The notes under the pieces: model-generated | Told to the model about the DNA's origin: nothing | What the model saw: the letters and a program-made list of their open reading frames with translations, nothing else | Databases searched by the model: none | In this document: positions 57,790 through 64,000 of the stretch, in pieces | Layout: every line of letters begins with the position of its first letter | Position numbering within the stretch: the stretch's first letter is position 1 | Assembly: GCF_019104725.1 (NCBI RefSeq) | Contig: NZ_JAHRXF010000003.1 | Location: 124,001 to 188,000, forward strand | DNA length: 64,000 nt | Direction of reading: 5' to 3' | Source of the DNA: Streptomyces corallincola | GTDB lineage: Bacteria; Actinomycetota; Actinomycetes; Streptomycetales; Streptomycetaceae | Translations under genes and position numbers: made by a program

Positions 57790-58380
57790 GTGCAGTTGGT
57801 AGTCGCACGGATCGGCCGCGCCCACGGCATCAAGGGCGAGGTCACCGTCGAGGTCCGCACCGACGAGCCGGAACTGCGGCTCGCCCCCGGCGCCGTCCTG
57901 GCCACCGACCCGGCCGCCGCCGGGCCGCTCACCATCGCCGCCGGCCGGGTGCACAGCGGCAGGCTGCTGCTGCGCTTCGAGGGCGTCCGCGACCGCACCG
58001 GCGCCGAGGCGCTGCGCAACACTGTGCTGATCGCGGAGGTCGATCCCGAGGAACTCCCCGAGGACGAGGACGAGTTCTACGACCACCAGCTCATCGACCT
58101 GGACGTGGTGACCGAGGACGGCACCGAGGTCGGCCGGATCACCGAGATCTCCCACCTGCCCTCGCAGGACCTGTTCATCGTGGAACGCCCGGACGGCACC
58201 GAGGTGATGATCCCGTTCGTCGAGGAGATCGTCGCCGAGATCGACCTCGCCGAGCAGCGTGCCGTCATCACGCCCCCGCCCGGTCTGATCGACGACCGCG
58301 CCGAGATCGCCTCCGCGCGCGACGCCGAAGCCGCCGAGGGTGCCGGAGACGGTACGGACGCCCCGGAGGAGCGCGCCTGA
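57790..58380 (+). CDS. rimM: 16S rRNA maturation factor RimM
   Basis: 196-residue factor binding S19 and the 30S head during maturation. N-terminal beta-barrel domain: [25 protein letters not shown]-terminal PRC-barrel: [34 protein letters not shown] and a final EAAEGAGDG tail. The GTG at 57790 follows GGAGAT by 8 nt. Its stop overlaps the trmD start (TGATG). Confidence 0.96.
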   Translation: MQLVVARIGRAHGIKGEVTVEVRTDEPELRLAPGAVLATDPAAAGPLTIAAGRVHSGRLLLRFEGVRDRTGAEALRNTVLIAEVDPEELPEDEDEFYDHQLIDLDVVTEDGTEVGRITEISHLPSQDLFIVERPDGTEVMIPFVEEIVAEIDLAEQRAVITPPPGLIDDRAEIASARDAEAAEGAGDGTDAPEERA

Positions 58381-59222
58381 TGCGTCTCGACGTCGTCACG
58401 ATCTTCCCGGAGTACCTGGAACCGCTGAACGTCTCCCTGGTCGGCAAGGCCCGCACCACCGGCCTGCTCGACGTGCACGTCCACGACCTGCGGGACTGGA
58501 CGTACGACCGGCACAACACGGTGGACGACACCCCGTACGGCGGCGGCCCCGGCATGGTCATGAAGACCGGCCCCTGGGGCGACGCCCTCGACACCGTCCT
58601 CGCCGACGGCTACGACACCGGCGCGCACGCCCCCGCGCTGATCGTGCCCACCCCGAGCGGGATGCCGTTCACCCAGGAACTCGCCGTCGAACTCTCCGAG
58701 CGCCCCTGGCTGATCTTCACACCGGCCCGCTACGAGGGCATCGACCGCCGGGTCACCGAGGAGTACGCCACCCGCGTGCCGGTGTACGAGGTCTCCATCG
58801 GGGACTACGTCCTCGCGGGCGGCGAGGCGGCCGTCCTGGTCGTCACCGAGGCCGTGGCCCGGCTGCTGCCCGGCGTCCTCGGCAACGCCGACTCGCACCG
58901 GGACGACTCCTTCGCCCCCGGCGACATGGCCGACCTGCTCGAAGGCCCCGTCTACACCAAGCCCCCGCTCTGGCGCGGCCGGGACATCCCCGAGGTGCTG
59001 CTCAGCGGCCACCACGGGAAGATCGCCCGGTGGCGGCGCGACGAGGCGCTGAAGCGCACCGCCCGCAACCGCCCCGACCTGATCGAGCGCACCGACCCGA
59101 AGTCCTTCGACAAGAAGGACCGCGAGACGCTCTCCATCCTCGGCTGGGCCCCCGGCCCCGAGGGATCCGAGGGTCGCCCGTCCGGGCGATTTTGGCGCAG
59201 GCCACCGGCCGTGGAAGAATAG
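58380..59222 (+). CDS. trmD: tRNA (guanine(37)-N(1))-methyltransferase TrmD
   Basis: 280-residue SPOUT methyltransferase making m1G37, which prevents frameshifting. Typical features: [30 protein letters not shown], the trefoil-knot SAM site SIGDYVLAGGEAAV, and LPGVLGNADSHRDDSF. It starts at ATG 58380, one base overlapping the rimM stop. The last 25 residues (GSEGRPSGRFWRRPP) are a loose extension. rplS follows after 130 bp. Confidence 0.97.
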   Translation: MRLDVVTIFPEYLEPLNVSLVGKARTTGLLDVHVHDLRDWTYDRHNTVDDTPYGGGPGMVMKTGPWGDALDTVLADGYDTGAHAPALIVPTPSGMPFTQELAVELSERPWLIFTPARYEGIDRRVTEEYATRVPVYEVSIGDYVLAGGEAAVLVVTEAVARLLPGVLGNADSHRDDSFAPGDMADLLEGPVYTKPPLWRGRDIPEVLLSGHHGKIARWRRDEALKRTARNRPDLIERTDPKSFDKKDRETLSILGWAPGPEGSEGRPSGRFWRRPPAVEE

Positions 59223-59352
59223 GCGGCTGTTGTGCGTCCGTCCGGCGAGCGCCCCTGCCACAGGGGGACACGACGCCCCGGCCCGCACGGCAGACCTTCG
59301 AAGCACTAGCTCCCGTCGATGACCTGTGGCATCGGCGAAGAAAGCAGACGAC

Positions 59353-59703
59353 ATGTCCCACCTGCTCGACACCGTCGATTCCGCGTCGCTGCGGACCGAC
59401 GTCCCCGCGTTCCGCCCGGGTGACACCGTCAACGTCCACGTGCGCGTCATCGAGGGCAACCGCTCCCGTGTGCAGCAGTTCAAGGGCGTCGTCATCCGCC
59501 GCCAGGGCAGCGGTGTCCGCGAGACCTTCACGGTCCGCAAGGTCTCGTTCTCCGTCGGCGTGGAGCGCACCTTCCCGGTGCACACCCCGATCGTCGAGAA
59601 GATCGAGCTGGTCACCCGCGGCGACGTGCGCCGCGCCAAGCTGTACTACCTCCGTGAGCTGCGCGGCAAGGCCGCGAAGATCAAGGAGAAGCGCGACAAC
59701 TGA
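59353..59703 (+). CDS. rplS: 50S ribosomal protein L19
   Basis: 116 residues, starting [16 protein letters not shown], with the conserved [21 protein letters not shown] and [35 protein letters not shown] nine codons upstream (59326) is possible but homologues begin MSHLLD. It closes the rpsP cluster and is followed by the signal peptidase array after 46 bp. Confidence 0.97.
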   Translation: MSHLLDTVDSASLRTDVPAFRPGDTVNVHVRVIEGNRSRVQQFKGVVIRRQGSGVRETFTVRKVSFSVGVERTFPVHTPIVEKIELVTRGDVRRAKLYYLRELRGKAAKIKEKRDN

Positions 59704-59749
59704 GCGCGCTCCGGTAGGTCACAGCGGGGCCGGATAACATCTGGCCCCG

Positions 59750-60445
59750 ATGGACACCGAAGCACAGCCGACGCAGCGCGACCGCGCCCTCCGTCCCGGA
59801 CCTCCGGGGCGGAGGGAGCGGTCGCGTTTCGCGTGTCCGGCGCGGATCGCGGCCCGGCTGCCCGGCGGCCGTCTCACCCTGACCCTCCTCACCTGCCTGG
59901 TGTTCCTGCTGCTCCTCGGCACCTTCGTGATCCAGCCGTTCCAGATCCCGAGCGGTTCGATGGAGCCGGGGCTGAGTGTCGGGGACCGCGTTCTGGTGGA
60001 CAAGTTGGCGTACCGTTTCGTTGCCGGACCGCGCCGCGGCGACGTCGTGGTGTTCGACGGTGCCGGTTACTTCGGGCCCGGTGACTACGTCAAACGCGTG
60101 GTCGGCGTGGGGGGAGACCGTGTGGTCTGCTGCGACGAGAAGGGGAGGCTGCGGGTGAACGGGCGGCCCGTGGACGAGCGACCGTTCCTGTATCCGGGCA
60201 ACACGCCCTCCGCCGCCCCGTTCGACGTCGTGGTGCCTCCGGGGCGGCTGTTCCTGCTGGGCGACCACCGCGACGACTCCCGCGACTCCCGCGACCTGCT
60301 GGGCTCACCCGGCGGCGGCATGCTCCCGGTGGACCACGTCATCGGCCGCGCCGACTGGATCGTATGGCCGTACGACCGGCTCACCCGCCTGCGCCGCGCG
60401 GCCGGGTACGCGCGGGTGCCCGCGGCCGGAGGCGCGCGTGGGTAA
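59750..60445 (+). CDS. sipW: Type I signal peptidase (first of four)
   Basis: 231-residue leader peptidase. One membrane helix (about 41-60), then the catalytic serine S70 in IPSGSMEPG and lysine K115 in DYVKRVVGVGGD. Box E-like GDHRDDSRDSR is present. There is no clear C-terminal membrane helix. TAACAT (59735-59740) lies 9 nt before the ATG. It overlaps the next gene by 8 bp. Naming follows the S. lividans sipWXYZ cluster that lies after rplS; which copy is W, X, Y or Z rests on gene order. Confidence 0.93.
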   Translation: MDTEAQPTQRDRALRPGPPGRRERSRFACPARIAARLPGGRLTLTLLTCLVFLLLLGTFVIQPFQIPSGSMEPGLSVGDRVLVDKLAYRFVAGPRRGDVVVFDGAGYFGPGDYVKRVVGVGGDRVVCCDEKGRLRVNGRPVDERPFLYPGNTPSAAPFDVVVPPGRLFLLGDHRDDSRDSRDLLGSPGGGMLPVDHVIGRADWIVWPYDRLTRLRRAAGYARVPAAGGARG

Positions 60446-61568
60446 CCGGGGCAGGCCGCGCGGCACCGGGCACTCGGCCGCCGACGAACTGCTGCCCACC
60501 GGGGTGCGCCGCACCTCGACGCCGGGCGGCGGCCGGTCGCGCGCCGAGCGCCGCAAGCTCCGGCGCAAGGTCAGGCGCAAGCGCAGACGCTCCGCCGTAC
60601 GGGAGATCCCGCTGCTGATCGGGGTCGCCGTGGTGATAGCGCTGGTGCTGAAGACGTTCCTGCTCCAGGCGTTCGTGATCCCGTCCGGCTCGATGGAGCA
60701 GACGATCCGGATCGGGGACCGGGTGCTGGTGGACAAGTTCACCCCCTGGTTCGGCGCCGAGCCCGAGCGCGGGGACGTCGTCGTCTTCCACGACCCCGGC
60801 GGCTGGCTGAACGGCGAGCAGGCCGAGCGGAAACCGGACCCGGTGGTCGTCAAGCAGTTCAAGGAGGGGCTGACCTTCATCGGACTGCTCCCCTCCGACG
60901 ACGAGAAGGACCTGATCAAGCGGGTCATCGGAGTCGGCGGCGACCATGTGAGGTGCTGCGACACCGAGGGCCGGGTCACCGTCAACGGGGTCCCGCTGAG
61001 CGAGCGGGACTACATCTATCCCGGTGACGCGCCGTCCGAGGACTCCTTCGACATCACGGTGCCCGAGGGGCGCCTGTGGGTGATGGGCGACCACCGGGGC
61101 GACTCGGCGGACTCCCGCTACCACCAGGACCTGGCCTACGGCGGCACCGTCTCCGAGGACTCCGTGGTGGGCCGGGCCATGATCATCGGGTGGCCGGTCG
61201 GCCACTGGACCAAGCTGGACGAACCTAAAACCTTCGCAAGCGTCGTGGGCTCCACCCCGGCGTCCGCCTCGGCCGGACCGCCGTCGCATAGGGTTGCCCC
61301 CGACGATCCGAACGCAATGACCGGACTCCCGACCCCTGCGGAACTCCCGCTCGTTATGGGAGTGGTGGCCCTGCACCGAGGCTGGGGCAGGCGGCGGCAG
61401 AGAATAAGGAGTTGGCGTGGGGGATGTGGCGGTTGGCGCACGGTCGGGACACGACGGCGAGGAGCACCGCGGGCACCCCGTGGCAGGTCCGGGCGGCGCG
61501 GCGGACCCGGCGCACTCGGCGTCCGGCGGGACACCGGACGACCGGCGGACGGACGCCGGGAGCGGTGA
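60438..61568 (+). CDS. sipX: Type I signal peptidase (second of four), long C-terminal overlap with the third
   Basis: 376 residues from a GTG at 60438. A strongly basic head (RKLRRKVRRKRRRS) precedes the membrane helix (about 57-76). Catalytic S85 is in IPSGSMEQ and K161 in LIKRVIGVGGD; box E is GDHRGDSADSR. The last 50 residues, rich in Arg and Gly (GRRRQRIRSWRGGCGGWR), are encoded out of frame with the start of the next gene for 152 bp and look non-native. Closely similar to the third copy in the catalytic core, so these two are recent duplicates. Confidence 0.9.
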   Translation: MGNRGRPRGTGHSAADELLPTGVRRTSTPGGGRSRAERRKLRRKVRRKRRRSAVREIPLLIGVAVVIALVLKTFLLQAFVIPSGSMEQTIRIGDRVLVDKFTPWFGAEPERGDVVVFHDPGGWLNGEQAERKPDPVVVKQFKEGLTFIGLLPSDDEKDLIKRVIGVGGDHVRCCDTEGRVTVNGVPLSERDYIYPGDAPSEDSFDITVPEGRLWVMGDHRGDSADSRYHQDLAYGGTVSEDSVVGRAMIIGWPVGHWTKLDEPKTFASVVGSTPASASAGPPSHRVAPDDPNAMTGLPTPAELPLVMGVVALHRGWGRRRQRIRSWRGGCGGWRTVGTRRRGAPRAPRGRSGRRGGPGALGVRRDTGRPADGRRER

Positions 61569-62397
61569 CGGGGACGGCGACGGGCAGAACAAGCCGCGTT
61601 CCTTCTGGAAGGAACTGCCGATCCTGGTCGTCATCGCGCTGGTCCTCGCGCTGCTGATCAAGACCTTCCTCGCGCAGGCGTTCTCGATCCCGTCCGACTC
61701 GATGCAGAACACCCTCCAGCAGGGCGACCGCGTCCTGGTGGACAAGCTCACCCCCTGGTTCGGCTCGGAGCCGGAGCGCGGCGAGGTCGTCGTCTTCCAC
61801 GACCCGAGCGACTGGCTGCGCGGCGAGCCCACGCCTGAGCCGAACGCCGTGCAGAAGGTGCTCAGCTTCATCGGCCTGATGCCCTCGGCCCAGGAGAAGG
61901 ACCTGATCAAGCGGGTCATCGGCGTCGGCGGCGACACCGTCGAGTGCAACGGCACCGGCCCGCTGATGGTCAACGGCAAGGCGCTGAACGAGCCGTACGT
62001 CTACCCCGGCAACACCCCCTGCTCGCAGGACGACATGGGCGGCCAGTTCAAGGTGCAGGTGCCCAAGGGCTTCCTGTGGGTGATGGGCGACCACCGCCAG
62101 AACTCCCGTGACTCGCGGTACAACCAGGACGACAAGTACCACGGCATGGTGCCCGTCAAGGACGTGGTGGGACGCGCCATCGTCAAGGCGTGGCCGATCA
62201 ACCGCTGGGGCACGCTGCCCATCCCGGACACCTTCGACCAGCCGGGCCTGAACGACCAGAAGTCCCCGGCCGCCGCTTCCCTCACGGTCGCGCCGCAGGG
62301 CGCCGCGATCGCGGCGGTCCTGCCGGTGGTGCTGTGGCGGCGCCGGGGCCGGGTCCTCGCGGAGCCGGTGGAGCGGACGACGAGCGGCCGGAGCTGA
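61417..62397 (+). CDS. sipY: Type I signal peptidase (third of four)
   Basis: 326 residues from a GTG at 61417, supported by AAGGAG at 61406-61411, the strongest Shine-Dalgarno in the array. A 60-residue disordered N-terminus (SGDGDGDGQNK) precedes the membrane helix (about 68-85). Catalytic S95 in IPSDSMQN and K165 in LIKRVIGVGGD; box E GDHRQNSRDSRYNQ. A C-terminal hydrophobic segment (GAAIAAVLPVVLW) is a second membrane helix, as in SipY of S. lividans. A hairpin at 62428-62467 follows. Confidence 0.94.
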   Translation: MGDVAVGARSGHDGEEHRGHPVAGPGGAADPAHSASGGTPDDRRTDAGSGDGDGDGQNKPRSFWKELPILVVIALVLALLIKTFLAQAFSIPSDSMQNTLQQGDRVLVDKLTPWFGSEPERGEVVVFHDPSDWLRGEPTPEPNAVQKVLSFIGLMPSAQEKDLIKRVIGVGGDTVECNGTGPLMVNGKALNEPYVYPGNTPCSQDDMGGQFKVQVPKGFLWVMGDHRQNSRDSRYNQDDKYHGMVPVKDVVGRAIVKAWPINRWGTLPIPDTFDQPGLNDQKSPAAASLTVAPQGAAIAAVLPVVLWRRRGRVLAEPVERTTSGRS

Positions 62398-62427
62398 ATC
62401 GGCGGGTCCCGCGGAGCCAGGCGTTCC

Positions 62428-62467
62428 ACGGCCCGGTGCGTGCCCTTCGGGGCGCGTGCCGGGCCGT
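62428..62467 (+). terminator. Hairpin after the third signal peptidase gene
   Basis: Perfect 9-bp inverted repeat ACGGCCCGG / CCGGGCCGT; the 22-nt loop can form a partial inner stem. It separates the first three signal peptidase genes from the fourth, which has its own -10-like box. Confidence 0.65.
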
Positions 62468-62584
62468 CGCCGTGTCCGGCCGCCGCGCGTGGTCCGGTGG
62501 CCTTGTGAAGCTCCGGGAGAGCTGTGGGCGGGACCGGCGGGAGGGACTGCCGCCGTCCGGTACCGCCGGGTAGGGTGCGCTCTC

Positions 62585-63367
62585 ATGGGCGACAGCACGA
62601 CGCGTACGGCTCCGCGCAGCGGGCACACAGGGACGGCGGGCTCCGGGGGCGGCAGGGCGGGGCAGCGGATCTCGGGGCTGGTGATGGCGCTGGGACTGGT
62701 GCTGTTCCTGGGGGGCTTCGGCTGGGCCGCGGTCACCTACCGGCCGTACACCGTGCCCACCCCCTCCATGTCACCGACCATCGGCGTGGGCGACCGGGTG
62801 CTCGGCCAGCGCGTCCAGGGCTCCGAGGTACGGCGCGGTGACGTCGTCGTCTTCCACGACACGGGCTGGGTCACCGGCGCCGACGTGGTCAAGCGGGTCG
62901 TCGCGGTCGGCGGCGACACGGTGGCCTGCTGCACCGACGGCAGGCTCACCGTGAACGGCAAGCGGATCGACGAACCGTATCTGCCCCGGGGCAGCAAGGC
63001 GGAGCTGACCGGTTTCCCCACCGTGAAGGTCCCCGCCGGGCGCCTCTTCCTGCTCGGCGACGAGCGGGCGGGCTCCCTGGACTCCACCGCCCACATCACC
63101 GACGCGGCGAAGGGCACGGTCTCCCGGAGCGCGGTCACGGCCCGGGTGGACTCCGTGATCTGGCCGATGAAGGGCCTGCTCGCGCCGCCCACCGGGTTCG
63201 AGGTGCTCGGCCCGCTCTCCCGGCCCGGCCCGGTGCGCACCATCGGTCTGACGATCGTCGCGGGCGCGGTGCTGGTGCTGGGCGGCGGCGCGTACGGGCC
63301 GGTGGCGAAGGCGCTGGGCCGCTCGCGGCGACGGCGTACGGGCACGGGGTCGTCCGGTGCCCACTGA
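62585..63367 (+). CDS. sipZ: Type I signal peptidase (fourth of four)
   Basis: 260 residues. Membrane helix about 32-50, catalytic S61 in PTPSMSPTIG and K103 in VVKRVVAVGGD, box E-like GDERAGSLDSTAHI, and a C-terminal helix (GLTIVAGAVLVLGGGAYG) followed by a basic tail. The most divergent of the four. TAGGGT at 62571-62576 ends 8 nt before the ATG, suggesting a separate leaderless transcript. Overlaps the Nudix gene start by 11 bp. Confidence 0.93.
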   Translation: MGDSTTRTAPRSGHTGTAGSGGGRAGQRISGLVMALGLVLFLGGFGWAAVTYRPYTVPTPSMSPTIGVGDRVLGQRVQGSEVRRGDVVVFHDTGWVTGADVVKRVVAVGGDTVACCTDGRLTVNGKRIDEPYLPRGSKAELTGFPTVKVPAGRLFLLGDERAGSLDSTAHITDAAKGTVSRSAVTARVDSVIWPMKGLLAPPTGFEVLGPLSRPGPVRTIGLTIVAGAVLVLGGGAYGPVAKALGRSRRRRTGTGSSGAH

Positions 63368-63905
63368 GCCGGTGGGCGGGGCCGGTGAGGGCGCGGTCGC
63401 GGCGGCCGGGAGCGGCGGCGGGACCGAGGTACGACGGGTCGCACGGGTCGTGCTGCTGGACCCCGACGACCGCATCCTGCTGCTGCACGGCCATGAGCCC
63501 GGTGACGCCGCCGACGACTGGTGGTTCACGCCCGGCGGGGGCCTGGAGGGCGCCGAGACGCACGCCGAGGCGGCCCTGCGGGAACTGGCCGAGGAGACCG
63601 GCATCACCGAGGTGGAGCTCGGCCCGGTGCTGTGGCGCAGACGCTGCTCCTTCCCCTTCGCCGGCCGCCGCTGGACCCAGGACGAGTGGTATTTCCTCGC
63701 CCGTACGGCACAGACCGCGACCAGGGCCGAGGGGCTGACCGAGCTGGAGCGGCGAAGCGTCTCCGGAGCGCGCTGGTGGACGTGTCGGGAACTGGGCCGG
63801 GCCCATGAGACGGTGTATCCGACCAGACTCGCCGAGCTGCTGCGCACGCTGCTCGACGAAGGTCCTCCCGCCCGGCCCGTGACCTTGGACACGGAAATCG
63901 TCTGA
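63357..63905 (+). CDS. Nudix hydrolase
   Basis: 182 residues from a GTG at 63357 that overlaps the end of the fourth signal peptidase gene by 11 bp. The Nudix box is complete: G61-x5-E67-x7-R75-E76-L77-x-E79-E80-x-G82-I83, in GGLEGAETHAEAALRELAEE. The preceding WWFTPGGG is typical of ADP-ribose or nucleoside-polyphosphate hydrolases. Substrate unknown. Co-translated with the signal peptidase. Confidence 0.93.
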   Translation: MPTEPVGGAGEGAVAAAGSGGGTEVRRVARVVLLDPDDRILLLHGHEPGDAADDWWFTPGGGLEGAETHAEAALRELAEETGITEVELGPVLWRRRCSFPFAGRRWTQDEWYFLARTAQTATRAEGLTELERRSVSGARWWTCRELGRAHETVYPTRLAELLRTLLDEGPPARPVTLDTEIV

Positions 63906-63961
63906 GGGTCCGTCGGACTGGCGCACAATGGGGGGACCGCACGGCTGAAGGGGAACATGCC

Positions 63962-64000
63962 ATGAGCGCCGAGGACCTCGAAAAGTACGAGACCGAGATG
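63962..64000 (+). CDS. DUF2469 family protein, first 13 codons only
   Basis: MSAEDLEKYETEM, preceded by AAGGGGAA. These residues match the start of the DUF2469 protein that follows the Nudix gene in S. coelicolor (SCO5601). The rest is beyond the window, so the family call rests on start and position. Confidence 0.7.
   Translation, partial: MSAEDLEKYETEM

Overview
The window is a high-GC actinobacterial chromosome segment, almost certainly Streptomyces. GTG starts are frequent, third codon positions are nearly all G or C, and the gene order matches what I remember of the S. coelicolor core around SCO5544 to SCO5601 (cvnA1, gltX, ndgR-leuCD, hupS, gpsA-ddl, thiL-thiD, rpmB, recG, rsmD-coaD, rpmF-rnc-mutM, smc, ftsY, nsdA, amtB-glnK-glnD, ffh, rpsP-rimM-trmD-rplS, four signal peptidases). 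It is a different species from S. coelicolor, and most of the window is conserved housekeeping DNA. Functions are assigned from motifs and family knowledge; no database search was run.

Layout. 1-9.9 kb: a truncated Cvn-type sensor kinase, a tiny protein with an internal repeat, a fumarylacetoacetase-family hydrolase, gltX, then a five-gene tRNA operon (Gln-Glu-Glu-Gln-Glu), the IclR regulator ndgR and divergent leuCD. 10-18 kb: hupS, a CSD-like small protein, cofC, plsC-gpsA, ddl, a DUF3515 lipoprotein, a solo Lrp-type ligand domain, thiL-thiD and rpmB. 18.3-32.6 kb: a DAK/FakA-like kinase, an Hsp90-family protein translationally coupled to a large TPR-like protein (the most unusual module here), recG, rsmD, coaD, a DivIVA-like coiled-coil protein and the DUF177-rpmF-rnc-mutM operon. 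32.6-34.4 kb: an HxlR regulator, then a short atypical island holding a membrane protein with non-Streptomyces codon use, inverted repeats and a broken GNAT gene. 34.4-44.5 kb: a secreted CAP protein, acyP, a small coiled-coil protein, smc, a glucose permease, ftsY and a primase/polymerase-like protein. 44.9-54.6 kb: nsdA, the GlnR-controlled amtB-glnK-glnD nitrogen operon, ffh and an ftsH paralogue. 54.8-64 kb: a methyltransferase, a SprT-like metalloprotein, rpsP-khpA-rimM-trmD-rplS, four tandem type I signal peptidase genes, a Nudix hydrolase and the first codons of a DUF2469 gene.

Several themes link the genes. Protein export is dense: ffh, ftsY, FtsH and four leader peptidases lie within 22 kb. 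Ribosome and translation functions recur: L28, L32, S16, L19, RsmD, RimM, TrmD, KhpA, RNase III, GltX and its two tRNA substrates. Nitrogen control appears in NdgR, NsdA and AmtB-GlnK-GlnD with GlnR boxes. Many genes have a TANNNT box 6-9 nt before the start codon and no Shine-Dalgarno sequence, suggesting leaderless transcripts.
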